Shown here one piece after another: positions 8,211 through 17,132 of a DNA stretch of 38,632 nucleotides. The stretch spans positions 1 through 38,632 of the forward strand of contig CAZVPD010000016.1 in NCBI GenBank assembly GCA_964628455.1, in the 5' to 3' direction. The notes below the pieces were generated by a model. That model ran no database searches and was not told the DNA's origin. It saw only the letters and a list, made by a program, of their open reading frames with translations. Position numbers and translations under genes: made by a program. How positions within the stretch are numbered: the stretch's first letter is position 1; every line of letters begins with the position of its first letter. The DNA is from JAQVWU01 sp964628455. GTDB lineage: Bacteria > Bacillota > Clostridia > Oscillospirales > CAG-272.

Positions 8211-9602
8211 ATGAACAACACCGACAAAACGATGGACAAGATCACGGCGCTGTCAAAAAATCGCGGCTTTATCTTTGCGGGATCCGAAATATACGGAGGT
8301 CTTGCCAACACATGGGACTACGGTCCTCTCGGCGTTGAATTTAAAAACAACGTGAAACGCGCCTGGTGGAAAAAATTCGTGCAGGAATCGCGTACCAATG
8401 TGGGTCTGGACAGCGCGATTATCATGAATCCCCGAACCTGGATCGCTTCAGGCCACGTGGGGGGGTTTTCGGACCCTCTGATGGACTGCAAAGTCTGCCG
8501 CACCCGGCATCGGGCCGACAAGCTGATCGAGGATTTCGCCGCTGCCAACGGCCTTCACGACAATCCTGCCGGATGGTCGAACGAGGGGATGTTCGCCTAT
8601 ATAAAAGACAAAAAGATCTCCTGTCCCGACTGCGGCAGCCATGATTTCACCGATATCCGCAAATTCAACCTTATGTTCAAAACGTACCAGGGTGTGACCG
8701 AAGACACTTCATCCGAACTTTATCTGCGGCCGGAAACAGCCCAGGGTATCTTCGTCAACTTTAAGAATATAGCGCGTTCGACACGCCGCAAAATCCCTTT
8801 CGGCGTTTGTCAGACAGGCAAATCCTTCCGCAACGAAATAACGCCGGGCAACTTTACTTTCAGGACACGCGAATTCGAACAGATGGAACTCGAATTTTTC
8901 TGCAGGCCCGGAACGGATCTCGAGTGGTTTGCATACTGGAAATCCTTCTGCGCGGAATTTCTCTATTCACTGGGGATGTCGCGTGAAAACCTGAGGCTGC
9001 GCGACCATGATGCCGAAGAACTGTCGTTTTATTCCAAAGCGACCACCGATTTCGAATATCTGTTTCCGTTCGGCTGGGGAGAGCTCTGGGGCATTGCCGA
9101 CCGTACGGACTACGACCTCAATTGCCATATAAAACAGAGCGGCGAATCGCTCGAATACTTCGACGGCGAAACCGGCGAAAAATATGTTCCGTATGTCATA
9201 GAACCTTCCCTCGGCGCCGACCGTGCCGCACTCGCTTTTCTCTGCGACGCTTATGACGAAGAAGAGATAGCGCCCGGCGATATCCGTATCGTGCTGCGTC
9301 TGCATCCTGCCCTGGCGCCGTATAAAGCCGCCGTTCTGCCGCTGTCCAAAAAACTTGCTCCCGAAGCACAGGAGATCTGTGATTTGCTTTCGAAATCTTT
9401 TATGACCGATTACGACGAAACGGGTTCCATCGGCAAGCGTTATCGCCGCGAGGATGAGATCGGCACCCCCTTCTGCGTCACATACGATTTCGATTCGAAG
9501 ACGGATTTCTGCGTGACCGTACGGGACCGTGATACGATGAAACAGGTTCGCATCCCGATCACGGAACTTGAAGCCTATATTGCGGAAAAAGTGAAATTTT
9601 AA
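8211..9602 (+). CDS. glyQS: Glycyl-tRNA synthetase, single-chain dimeric type
   Basis: A 463-residue class II synthetase that charges tRNA-Gly in the cytoplasm. The length and the order of elements match the alpha2-type enzyme. These are N-terminal GFIFAGSEIYGGLANTWDYGPLG, the GHVGGFSDP segment, and an inserted zinc-type pair of CxxC motifs (CKVC and CPDC). They continue with motif 2 around SFRNEITP, motif 3 at SLGADRAALAFL, and a C-terminal anticodon-binding domain (ALAPYKAAVLPL). The start follows CAGGAGAACAG at usual spacing. It probably shares the transcript of the LCP gene 33 bases upstream and is followed by a strong hairpin terminator. No T-box leader is seen in front of it or in front of the LCP gene, which is a little unusual for Bacillota synthetase genes. 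Confidence 0.97.
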   Translation: MNNTDKTMDKITALSKNRGFIFAGSEIYGGLANTWDYGPLGVEFKNNVKRAWWKKFVQESRTNVGLDSAIIMNPRTWIASGHVGGFSDPLMDCKVCRTRHRADKLIEDFAAANGLHDNPAGWSNEGMFAYIKDKKISCPDCGSHDFTDIRKFNLMFKTYQGVTEDTSSELYLRPETAQGIFVNFKNIARSTRRKIPFGVCQTGKSFRNEITPGNFTFRTREFEQMELEFFCRPGTDLEWFAYWKSFCAEFLYSLGMSRENLRLRDHDAEELSFYSKATTDFEYLFPFGWGELWGIADRTDYDLNCHIKQSGESLEYFDGETGEKYVPYVIEPSLGADRAALAFLCDAYDEEEIAPGDIRIVLRLHPALAPYKAAVLPLSKKLAPEAQEICDLLSKSFMTDYDETGSIGKRYRREDEIGTPFCVTYDFDSKTDFCVTVRDRDTMKQVRIPITELEAYIAEKVKF

Positions 9603-9620
9603 AAGAGTTAAAACCGGCCC

Positions 9621-9664
9621 ACAAAGGACGGATCGCATCATCTGCGATAAGTCCTTTGTTTTAT
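9621..9664 (+). terminator. Terminator of glyQS
   Basis: ACAAAGGAC (9621-9629) pairs with GTCCTTTGT (9651-9659), with an inner stem TCGCA/TGCGA, followed by TTTTAT and, a few bases later, an eight-T run. It ends the LCP-glyQS unit. Confidence 0.85.
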
Positions 9665-9705
9665 GTGCTTTTTTTTATTCATCCGGCGAGATTTTCCGCT
9701 TCGGC

Positions 9706-9734
9706 TTGAATTATTAACAACTTTGATTTATAAT
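9706..9734 (+). promoter_or_regulatory. Promoter of metA
   Basis: TTGAAT (9706-9711), a 17-base spacer and TATAAT (9729-9734). The predicted leader is only about 55 bases, too short for a SAM riboswitch, and none is visible. Confidence 0.8.
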
Positions 9735-9794
9735 ATTGATAATCGGCGGAAATCAACAAAAAATTATCTCGTGTAAAGATTGTGAGGGGTCTTC

Positions 9795-10721
9795 TTGCCA
9801 ATAAAAATACCCGACGGACTTCCGGCCCGGGAAGTGCTGGAAAACGAAAATATTTTTGTCATGAGCGAAGCCAGGGCGCTGCATCAGGATATACGTCCTC
9901 TCAGAATCGCCGTTATGAACCTTATGCCCACAAAAATAACGACGGAAACGCAGCTGATCAGACTGCTCTCCAACAGTTCGCTTCAGGTGGAGCTGACTTT
10001 GCTTTCCACTGCGTCGCACACACCGAAGCACACGCCTCAGGAACATATGAAAACCTTCTACCGGAGTTTATACGAAGTGATCAACGAGCGCTTCGATGGT
10101 CTTGTCATTACGGGCGCCCCTGTCGAGGAACTCGCTTTCGAAGAGGTGGATTACTGGCGCGAGCTGTGCGGTCTGATGGAGTGGGCGAAAACGCACGTTT
10201 ATTCCGTCTTCCACATCTGCTGGGCGGCTCAGGCGGGTTTATACTACCACTACGGGATACCCAAACACTCCATGAAAAACAAAGTGTTCGGCGTGTTCCG
10301 CCACCGTGTGCTCAGCCCCGGCCATCCTCTGCTGAGGGGATTTGACGAGATGTTTATGGCTCCCCATTCGCGGCACACGGAAGTGCACGAAACGGATATC
10401 AGGTCCGAAAAAGAACTTGAGATCCTTGCTCTGTCCGATGAAGCGGGGATTTACCTGGTCGCGGACCGCGATATGCGGAAATTCTATGTAACCGGCCATT
10501 CGGAATACGACCGTGATACGCTGGCGAACGAATATTTCAGAGATAAAAACAAAGGTCTTGATATCGGTCTGCCGAAAAACTACTTTCCGGACGACAATCC
10601 CGAAAACACCCCGAAAAACATATGGCGGGGCCACGCCCACCTGATGTTTTCGAACTGGCTGAACAATATCGTTTATCAGAATACCCCGTATAACCTCAGT
10701 GAACTGAGCGAGATGAAATAA
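9795..10721 (+). CDS. metA: Homoserine O-acetyltransferase (MetA/HTS family)
   Basis: A 308-residue enzyme that acylates L-homoserine for methionine synthesis in the cytoplasm. It starts at TTG 9795, placed by GTGAGGGG at 9782-9789. Family landmarks fall at expected positions: nucleophile Cys142 (FHICWAAQ), His235 and Glu237 (VTGHSEYD), and the LMPTK segment near residue 43. Residue 111 is Glu (TGAPVEEL). In this family a Glu there is known to favour acetyl-CoA, while Gly in Escherichia coli MetA favours succinyl-CoA, so acetyltransferase activity is inferred. It has its own promoter, and an MBOAT gene follows 60 bases later. No other methionine genes are nearby. Confidence 0.95.
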   Translation: MPIKIPDGLPAREVLENENIFVMSEARALHQDIRPLRIAVMNLMPTKITTETQLIRLLSNSSLQVELTLLSTASHTPKHTPQEHMKTFYRSLYEVINERFDGLVITGAPVEELAFEEVDYWRELCGLMEWAKTHVYSVFHICWAAQAGLYYHYGIPKHSMKNKVFGVFRHRVLSPGHPLLRGFDEMFMAPHSRHTEVHETDIRSEKELEILALSDEAGIYLVADRDMRKFYVTGHSEYDRDTLANEYFRDKNKGLDIGLPKNYFPDDNPENTPKNIWRGHAHLMFSNWLNNIVYQNTPYNLSELSEMK

Positions 10722-10781
10722 ACAGATATCCCGGCTTCCGGTTCTATATATTTTTATCGAAATATCGAAAGGAATCTTCCC

Positions 10782-12203
10782 ATGGTATTCTCAAGCCTCG
10801 AATTTCTTTTTTTCTATCTGCCGGTGACTTTGCTCCTGTATTTTCTGGTGCCCCCCAAGTATCTCAAATGGCGCAACCTTGTTTTGCTCCTGACCAGCCT
10901 TGTGTTTTACGGATGGGGCGAGCCGCTGTATGTATTCCTGATGATATTCACCATCATCGTCGACTATATATCGGGCTATTATGTTTATAAGTTCCTCGAT
11001 ACCGATAAGAAAAAAGCAAAAGCGGTGCTTATAATCAGCATACTCATCAATTTGGGCATACTCGGATTCTTTAAATATTACGATTTCTTTGTCACGAACC
11101 TCAGGCTTATCCCCGGACTGCAGGAGCTTCCGCTGCTCAATTTATCGCTTCCGATCGGCATTTCTTTTTATACCTTCCAGGCGCTTTCCTATGTCCTCGA
11201 CGTTTACAGGCGGGACGCGAACGTACAGACCAATATTGCTTCTTTCGGCGCTTACGTGACGCTTTATCCCCAGCTGATCGCCGGTCCTATCGTCCGTTAT
11301 CAGGATGTCGACGATATGCTGCGCAAGCGCGAAGAATCAAGCACCCTTTTCGCTTCGGGCGTCCGCACTTTTCTCGCAGGTATGGGCAAAAAGATCTTTT
11401 TCGCAAATATCGCGGGGCAGATGTGGGAGACATTCAAAGCCGTGCCCGCGGATGAGCGGACGGTCGTCGGTGTCTGGATAGGACTTATCTGCTATATGTT
11501 TCAGATATATTTCGATTTCTCGGGTTATTCGGATATGGCGGTCGGTCTCGGAAAGATGATAGGGTTCCGTTTTCTCGAGAACTTCAACTATCCTTATATC
11601 GCAAAGAGCATCACCGACTTCTGGAGAAGGTGGCATATGTCGCTTTCGACCTGGTTCCGCGAATACGTGTATTTCCCGCTCGGCGGAAGCAGGGTAGACA
11701 AACAATGGAAAGTATACCGAAATTTGCTGATCGTCTGGTTTTTAACGGGATTCTGGCACGGAGCCAGCTGGAATTACATCCTGTGGGGTCTTTATTATTT
11801 CCTTCTGCTGGTCATCGAAAAGGCCTTCCTCGGCGACCTGCTGAAGAAACTGCCTGCTTTCCTCCAGCATTTGTACACACTGTTCTTTGTTCTTTTCGGC
11901 TGGCTGCTGTTTGTCTTCGAGGACTTGTCAGCCGGTAAGGTATGGCTGGGCAATATGTTCGGCGTCGGTACCTATAAGTTTATCGATATGGGAAATGTAT
12001 ATGACCTTGCCCGCAATGCCGTCTTTTTCGCCATACTCGTTATCGCATGCACTTCATATCCCAGAAAGCTGTTTTACAGGCTCTATGAAAAATACAGCGC
12101 TGCCCGCGTCGGCGCGTTTGCCGGAGGCGTCGCGGTTATGATACTGTGCATCGCGTATCTGGTCGATTCGTCGTTCAACCCCTTTTTATACTTCCGTTTC
12201 TGA
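10782..12203 (+). CDS. MBOAT-family O-acyltransferase (AlgI/PatA-like)
   Basis: A 473-residue polytopic membrane protein with about 10-12 hydrophobic segments. MBOAT landmarks are clear: SLPIGISFYTFQALSYVLDVYR, the QLIAGPIVRYQD loop, FWRRWHMSLSTWFREYVYFPLGG and the active-site GFWHGASWNY, whose His lies near residue 326. Such proteins pass acetyl groups from the cytoplasm across the membrane to a partner that O-acetylates a polysaccharide. The partner here is very probably the DHHW protein encoded 54 bases downstream. The start at 10782 follows AAAGGAAT. The target polymer cannot be told from the window; an exopolysaccharide, teichoic-type polymer or peptidoglycan is possible. Confidence 0.93.
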   Translation: MVFSSLEFLFFYLPVTLLLYFLVPPKYLKWRNLVLLLTSLVFYGWGEPLYVFLMIFTIIVDYISGYYVYKFLDTDKKKAKAVLIISILINLGILGFFKYYDFFVTNLRLIPGLQELPLLNLSLPIGISFYTFQALSYVLDVYRRDANVQTNIASFGAYVTLYPQLIAGPIVRYQDVDDMLRKREESSTLFASGVRTFLAGMGKKIFFANIAGQMWETFKAVPADERTVVGVWIGLICYMFQIYFDFSGYSDMAVGLGKMIGFRFLENFNYPYIAKSITDFWRRWHMSLSTWFREYVYFPLGGSRVDKQWKVYRNLLIVWFLTGFWHGASWNYILWGLYYFLLLVIEKAFLGDLLKKLPAFLQHLYTLFFVLFGWLLFVFEDLSAGKVWLGNMFGVGTYKFIDMGNVYDLARNAVFFAILVIACTSYPRKLFYRLYEKYSAARVGAFAGGVAVMILCIAYLVDSSFNPFLYFRF

Positions 12204-12257
12204 CGAAGCAAATTTTTTATAAATAAATAAAGCGCTATTAATATACAGGAGCCGAAT

Positions 12258-13589
12258 ATGAATAAACGCCCGGAAAAGATGACCGAACAGGATGCGCTGC
12301 TTGACTTGCAGTTCAGGCTGCGCGACAAGACCCGCATACTCGATATCGTCACGGTTGCCGTGATGCTGCTTATACTGTATGCGTTTGCTTTCATGATATA
12401 TGTCCTGCCGGACGCGGAGTTTTCCGAACAGGAAAACCGCTACCTGCAGCAATATCCGGCATTGTCTTCGGACTTTGACGGCACGTTTTCCGAACGGCTG
12501 AAGGCCGGCAAATTTCTCGACAGGCTCGTGGAAGGTAAATTTACCGCGGAGATCGCCGATTATTTTGCCGATCAGTTCCCCATGCGCGATGTTTTCGTCG
12601 GCATCAAGGGGTTATCGGAAATAACCCTTTTAAAACAGGAAAACAACGATGTTGTCGCTTCAAAAGACGGGTATATTATAAAACGCAGCGATTATCCGAA
12701 TTATGAGGCGGTTGACGGCAATCTCGACGCAATCCTGAAATTCAGCCCGGCTCTGAAAAAACTGGACATACCGTATACCGTCGCCATGGCAGGCCGCCCG
12801 GTCGATGCGCTGCAGATCTACCTCCCTTCATTGTTTCCGAAATTCCGCACGGAGGAATTATGGGATTATTTTACGGCGGCGGTATCGTCCGATGATTACC
12901 TGCAGTATGTGGACCTGCTGACCCCCCTGCGTATGAGGATAAACGGCGAATACAGTCCGGAAAGTTCCGGCGGAGGCAAAGAACAGATCTACTACCGTAC
13001 GGACCACCACTGGACGACAACCGGCGCTTATTACGGTTATTGCGAGATCATGAAGGTATACGGAGCCGAACCGCAGCCCCCCGAGGCGTTCCGGATCGAA
13101 GAAGTGAGCAGCGAATTTTACGGCACGACGTGGTCTTCGGCCGGGATGAAGTGGATCGGACCCGACAGCATCTTATACTATCGCTACGAGGGCGACGATA
13201 CCGATTACACTACGGTTATCGAGGATACGGGCGTAAGTTTCAAAGGCTTTTACGACCTCTCCTATCTGGATAAAAAAGATAAATACAGTTCTTTTATCGG
13301 CGGAAACAACGCGGTCGTCACAGTTGCAAAGACTTCCGGTTCAAAAGAAGGACGGGAAACCATGCTGCTCATCAAAGACAGCTTCGCCCATTCAATAGCT
13401 CCGTTTCTCGCGTATCATTATGACCTCGTCATACTGGACCTGCGCTATTACAAGGATTCGGTCATCGATCTGGTCCGGGAACGCGGGGTCGACAGGGTGC
13501 TGATCATGAATTATATGGGCAGTTTTACCGAAACGAATGTTTTCGGCGTGCTGAACCTGGGTTTGAAGGAATTTCTGCACAATCCTTGA
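12258..13589 (+). CDS. DHHW-motif O-acetylation protein (AlgX/AlgJ-like, SGNH-type)
   Basis: A 443-residue membrane-anchored protein. A cytoplasmic N-terminus is followed by one membrane segment at about 34-56. The extracytoplasmic domain has the early YFADQFPMRD motif, the defining DHHW at residues 249-252 (YRTDHHWTTTGAYYGY) and a late LLIKDSFAHSIAPFLAYHY. The last carries the candidate nucleophilic Ser of the SGNH-like fold. This family accepts acetyl groups from an MBOAT partner and places them on an extracellular polysaccharide, and the MBOAT gene lies directly upstream. The start follows CAGGAGCC. Its stop region is shared with an upstream TTG alternative for the next gene, indicating tight packing. 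Catalytic assignment is from family knowledge. Confidence 0.9.
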   Translation: MNKRPEKMTEQDALLDLQFRLRDKTRILDIVTVAVMLLILYAFAFMIYVLPDAEFSEQENRYLQQYPALSSDFDGTFSERLKAGKFLDRLVEGKFTAEIADYFADQFPMRDVFVGIKGLSEITLLKQENNDVVASKDGYIIKRSDYPNYEAVDGNLDAILKFSPALKKLDIPYTVAMAGRPVDALQIYLPSLFPKFRTEELWDYFTAAVSSDDYLQYVDLLTPLRMRINGEYSPESSGGGKEQIYYRTDHHWTTTGAYYGYCEIMKVYGAEPQPPEAFRIEEVSSEFYGTTWSSAGMKWIGPDSILYYRYEGDDTDYTTVIEDTGVSFKGFYDLSYLDKKDKYSSFIGGNNAVVTVAKTSGSKEGRETMLLIKDSFAHSIAPFLAYHYDLVILDLRYYKDSVIDLVRERGVDRVLIMNYMGSFTETNVFGVLNLGLKEFLHNP

Positions 13590-13615
13590 AAATACTGCGG
13601 CCGCGGAGGTATGCG

Positions 13616-14605
13616 ATGGATATCGGACCTTACAGTACTCCTTATAAATACGGAAAACCCGTGCTGGCGCCCTCGGGCGACAGGGGCAGTTTTGATTCCC
13701 TCGCCGTGGACTGTCCCACTCTTTTCCGGCACAAAGGTTCTTTTTATATGATGTACGTCGGTTTTGACGGTATCGGTTATCAGACCGGCCTTGCCCGGTC
13801 GGCCGACCTGTTGAACTGGGAAAAACTCGGCTGCATACTGAAGCGCGGAGGAGACAGGGGCTGGGATAAAGTAGGCCAGGCGGGGACCTGGATTCTGCGC
13901 GGCTCCGACTTATACGGTTCTCCCGAACCGATAAAAACAGACGGGAAATACTGGATGTTCTATCACTCGTATCCCGACGCGGGTTATGAGAGCGGTCCGG
14001 CGAAAATAGGTCTCGCTTTTACGGAGGACGAAAGTCTGATGAACTGGCAGTTTGCAGGCCCGCCTGTGTTTTCCTACGGCGGACCGGGCGACTGGGACGG
14101 GGGCGGCCTTTATAAATGCTGCGTCATTGTCCTTGACGGGACATATTACATGTATTACAATGCCAAGAACCTGGCTGACGGGATGTGGAAAGAGCAGATC
14201 GGTCTGGCGACGTCCCGTGATATGCTTCACTGGACGCGTCATCCGGAAAATCCGCTGATACGGGTAACTCCGGGCGCCTGGGACAGCTTCTTCGCGTCGG
14301 ATCCGCATGTGGAATATGACAGCCGGCGCGGGAAATGGGTCCTGTTCTATTACGGTTTTAACGGCAGCGCGGCTATGGACGGCGTCGCGGTTTCGGAAGA
14401 CATGGTCCGCTTCGAAAAATACCCCGAACCCGTCATCCGGACGGGCGCGGAAGGGGAGATCGATTCGCGTTATGCCCACAAACCCTCTGTGATCGTTCAC
14501 GGCGAAAAGCTTTATCATTTTTATTGTGCGTGCCGTCCGTACAGGGAAGGCGACCCGGCGGATAACGGAGGCGAATTCCGGTGCATTTCGGTCGCTTGCA
14601 ATTGA
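13616..14605 (+). CDS. Five-bladed beta-propeller glycosidase-like protein
   Basis: A 329-residue protein without a signal peptide. ATG 13616 is chosen because GCGGAGG lies 6-7 bases upstream; a TTG at 13586 overlapping the previous stop would add ten residues. The blades are plain: DCPTLFRHKGSFYMMYVGFD, TGLARSADLLNWEKLG, IKTDGKYWMFYHSYPD, CVIVLDGTYYMYYNAKN, IGLATSRDMLHWTRHPENPL, KWVLFYYGFNG, KPSVIVHGEKLYHFYCA. This is the repeated strand pattern of GH43/GH32/GH130-type propellers, with acidic residues at blade starts (D near VDCPT, D of SDPHVEYD). Exact family and substrate are not recognised. Lying 26 bases after the MBOAT/DHHW pair, it may process the same glycan inside the cell, or act on oligosaccharides independently. 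Confidence 0.7.
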   Translation: MDIGPYSTPYKYGKPVLAPSGDRGSFDSLAVDCPTLFRHKGSFYMMYVGFDGIGYQTGLARSADLLNWEKLGCILKRGGDRGWDKVGQAGTWILRGSDLYGSPEPIKTDGKYWMFYHSYPDAGYESGPAKIGLAFTEDESLMNWQFAGPPVFSYGGPGDWDGGGLYKCCVIVLDGTYYMYYNAKNLADGMWKEQIGLATSRDMLHWTRHPENPLIRVTPGAWDSFFASDPHVEYDSRRGKWVLFYYGFNGSAAMDGVAVSEDMVRFEKYPEPVIRTGAEGEIDSRYAHKPSVIVHGEKLYHFYCACRPYREGDPADNGGEFRCISVACN

Positions 14606-14613
14606 TTTCCAAA

Positions 14614-14637
14614 CGCGGAAATCTGTTTATTTCTGCG
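14614..14637 (+). other. Small hairpin before ABC transporter genes
   Basis: CGCGGAAAT (14614-14622) pairs with ATTTCTGCG (14629-14637) around a six-base loop, with one G-U pair. No U-run follows, so it is not called a terminator. It may be an mRNA stability or processing element. Confidence 0.35.
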
Positions 14638-14664
14638 CGAGGCGGAGCCTGAAAGGTTTATTTT

Positions 14665-15561
14665 ATGAGTCTGAAAGTGTCGAATCTGCGAAAAACCTTC
14701 GGCGGAAAAATCGCGGTCGGTGATTTAAGCTTCGAAATGGAAGAGCCCGGTGTGTTCGGCCTGATCGGAACGAACGGAGCGGGAAAAACCACCACGATCC
14801 GGATGATCTTAAACATCATGCCGGCGGACAGCGGCAGTTCATCATGGAGGGGCAGCCGCATTACCCGCGAAACATTGAATTTCGGATATATGCCCGAAGA
14901 ACGCGGGCTGTATATGAAGAACAAAGTCATCGAACAGCTGATCTATTTCGGAACCCTCAGGGGGATGACAAAAGCCGATGCGAAGGCATCGGCTCTGCGG
15001 CTTATGGAACGGCTCGGTGTATCCGAATACAAAGACATGACCGCCGAAAAGCTCTCCAAGGGGAATCAGCAGAAAATACAGCTGATCGCCACATTGATCC
15101 ACGACCCGGTGCTGATATTTCTCGACGAGCCGTTTTCCGGGCTTGATCCCGTCAACACCGAAACACTGCGCGAACTGATCAACGAGCTTGTCGCCGAAAA
15201 AAAATATATTATCATGAGCAGCCATCAGATGCAGACAGTGGAGGAATACTGCGGACAGCTCGTGATGCTGCACCGCGGAAAGACGATCCTGCAGGGCAGC
15301 CTTCGTGAAATAAAATCGGGTTACGGTCACACCGATCTTGTCATAAGCGCGGAGGAGGACGTTTCGTATTTTGCGGCACAGGCGGGATTGAGGCTTACGG
15401 AAACAAGAGCCGGCGAATCGGAATACAAAATCAGAAACGACGACATGGCGAAAGCTTTTCTTGCCTCTCTGATCGAGCATGACATCTTTCCGCTGAAATA
15501 CGCGATCAAAGAACCGTCGCTCAACGAAATTTTTATCGAAAAAGTCGGGGAAGAAAAATGA
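14665..15561 (+). CDS. ABC exporter ATP-binding protein (NatA-like)
   Basis: A 298-residue cytoplasmic ATPase. Walker A is GTNGAGKTT (from residue 35), the Q-loop region contains GYMPEERGLYMKNKV, the signature is LSKGNQQK, Walker B is LIFLDEP, and the H-loop is MSSHQMQ. A C-terminal DUF4162-type region follows, ending in SLNEIFIEKVGE. The PEERGLY segment and the DUF4162 tail are typical of the NatA/DrrA-like branch, which drives export (sodium, drugs or unknown substrates). The start follows TGAAAGG. Its end overlaps the permease gene by four bases (ATGA), so the two are translationally coupled. The substrate is not known. Confidence 0.93.
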   Translation: MSLKVSNLRKTFGGKIAVGDLSFEMEEPGVFGLIGTNGAGKTTTIRMILNIMPADSGSSSWRGSRITRETLNFGYMPEERGLYMKNKVIEQLIYFGTLRGMTKADAKASALRLMERLGVSEYKDMTAEKLSKGNQQKIQLIATLIHDPVLIFLDEPFSGLDPVNTETLRELINELVAEKKYIIMSSHQMQTVEEYCGQLVMLHRGKTILQGSLREIKSGYGHTDLVISAEEDVSYFAAQAGLRLTETRAGESEYKIRNDDMAKAFLASLIEHDIFPLKYAIKEPSLNEIFIEKVGEEK

Positions 15562-16826
15562 AACAGATCATGATCATATTCGGCTATACCTTCCGCGACG
15601 CCGCAAGAAAAAAAGCGTTTGTCATTTCGTCGGTTATCATGCTCGCGCTCATTCTGGTCCTTTTTTCGATCCCGAAACTGACGGCATTCTTTTCGGGCAC
15701 AAACGCGGTTTCCGCAGGATCCGGCGATCTGCAGGCTCCGGCATCGGAAAAGTCGAAAACATGTTATTATATGGACGAAAACAATCTGATACCCCGGGCC
15801 GGACAGGTTCTTTCCGCCGCATTTCCCGATGTGGAGTTTATTTCCGCGGAAAGGGACATGACGGACGGTTATAAAAAACAAATCGGAGAAGATCCCGATA
15901 TATCGATGATTGTCGTGACGGAACAGGAAAGCCTGCCTTTTATAACGGTCATTTCGAAGGACTTTATGTCGGGAATACCGGCCGACGCGGTGACCGCACT
16001 GCTCGGTAAAACCTATGTCTCCGATGTTTTGGCGCTGCGGGGCGTCGACAGCGATACCATTGCTTTTGCGCAGATGCAGCTGCCTTATGCCTCCGAAATG
16101 GTCGGAAACATGAATATGAGCGGATATGTTCTCGGCATCGTGCTGACCATGCTGATTTTCTTTGCCATTTATTATTACGGTTACGGAGTTTCCATGTCGG
16201 TCGCTTCGGAAAAAACCTCGCGGGTCATGGAAACGCTGATTGTCTCGGCAAAACCGTCGAGAATACTGCTGGGCAAATGCCTCGCGATGGGCACGCTCGG
16301 GCTGTGCCAGTTTTCGGGGACCCTTCTCTTCGGCGCCGTCTGTTATAAGTTTCTGATCCCCGATCAATTCAGTTTTATGGGAGCACCCCTTTCGCTGTCC
16401 GGATTTACCGCCGGGACCGCACTTCTGATCCTTGTTTATTTTATTCTCGGCTACAGCCTTTATGCCGTCATGAACGCTGTCTGCGGTGCGTCGGTCAGCA
16501 AGATCGAAGATCTGAATTCCGCTATGATGCCGGTTATGATGACGGCGATGATATCGTTCTACCTCGGTTATTTTACGGCGGTTGCCGGAGCGGGAAGCAG
16601 TCTGCTTCAGAAAGCAGCCATGTATATCCCTTTCAGTTCTCCGTTTATCGTGCCTTTTAAATTACTCAATAACGATATTTCGTCACCTGACCTCATCATT
16701 TCCGTCGCTTTGCTTCTTGCGGCCATTGCCGTCACCGCATATATTTCAATACGCGTCTATTCGGCGTCGGTGCTTCATTACGGCAGAAAACTGAAGTTTA
16801 AAGAAGCGTACGGCACCAGGCGGTGA
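15558..16826 (+). CDS. ABC-2 type permease (NatB-like)
   Basis: A 422-residue membrane protein. One membrane segment lies at about 20-42, then an extracytoplasmic domain of roughly 140 residues, then a cluster of five to six segments from about 190 to 400. The MSVASEKTSRVMETLIVSAKPSRILLGK segment is the cytoplasmic coupling element typical of NatB-type ABC-2 permeases. It should pair with the ATPase encoded immediately upstream, which overlaps it by four bases. Only one permease gene is present, so it probably homodimerises. No terminator is visible before the rplJ promoter that starts 37 bases later. Confidence 0.92.
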   Translation: MKQIMIIFGYTFRDAARKKAFVISSVIMLALILVLFSIPKLTAFFSGTNAVSAGSGDLQAPASEKSKTCYYMDENNLIPRAGQVLSAAFPDVEFISAERDMTDGYKKQIGEDPDISMIVVTEQESLPFITVISKDFMSGIPADAVTALLGKTYVSDVLALRGVDSDTIAFAQMQLPYASEMVGNMNMSGYVLGIVLTMLIFFAIYYYGYGVSMSVASEKTSRVMETLIVSAKPSRILLGKCLAMGTLGLCQFSGTLLFGAVCYKFLIPDQFSFMGAPLSLSGFTAGTALLILVYFILGYSLYAVMNAVCGASVSKIEDLNSAMMPVMMTAMISFYLGYFTAVAGAGSSLLQKAAMYIPFSSPFIVPFKLLNNDISSPDLIISVALLLAAIAVTAYISIRVYSASVLHYGRKLKFKEAYGTRR

Positions 16827-16862
16827 TAATTTGGAATTTACAGATGCTTCATAAAAAAACGA

Positions 16863-16891
16863 TTGACAAAAACGCCCGGCTGTGATATAAT
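16863..16891 (+). promoter_or_regulatory. Strong promoter of rplJ-rplL
   Basis: Perfect TTGACA (16863-16868), a 17-base spacer and perfect TATAAT (16886-16891), with TG one base before the -10 (extended -10). This is the strongest promoter in the window, as expected for ribosomal protein genes. Confidence 0.93.
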
Positions 16892-16897
16892 AGCCAG

Positions 16898-17110
16898 GTA
16901 TTCCAAAGACAGCAGGTCGCGCAGGCTCAGCCCGCGCAGTAAATGTTCCTGCCGAGGACACAGATAAAGGCTCTGGAGTTTGAAAACGGCTGAAGGAAAT
17001 TCTTCCGCGGTTTTTCGGCTGCACTATATTATCCGTCCGCCGGCAGTGCTGTTTAAGATGCCTGCGGCGTTTTTGTTTGCCCGGACGGCAGAAAGAACGC
17101 GCGTGTATAA
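16898..17110 (+). ncRNA. L10 leader RNA with attenuator
   Basis: This 5' leader of rplJ fits the known ribosomal protein L10 autoregulatory leader. A GC-rich stem near 16917-16940 is followed by the conserved-looking TTCCTGCCGAGGACAC at 16945-16960. Further hairpins follow. CCGTCCG (17033-17039) can pair with CGGACGG (17082-17088), or its last bases can join the terminator stem, so the two structures compete. Binding of the L10(L12)4 complex is known in this family to favour early termination. The boundaries are estimated from the promoter and the gene start. Confidence 0.85.
17038..17078 (+). terminator. Attenuator terminator in the L10 leader
   Basis: CGCCGGCAG (17038-17046) pairs with CCTGCGGCG (17061-17069) with a bulge, followed by TTTTTGTTT. 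It lies before the rplJ start, so it works as a regulatory terminator, not the end of a gene. Confidence 0.7.
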
Positions 17111-17132
17111 ATAATTCGGAGGTGAAAAACAA

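Noticed and set aside
9735..9794. SAM riboswitch before metA
   Set aside because: The leader is only about 55 bases and no SAM-I core or terminator is visible.
15327..16367. Antisense frame of 346 codons across the NatA/NatB-like pair
   Set aside because: Both sense genes have clear family motifs; the antisense product is low-complexity His/Arg-rich and lacks a start site.
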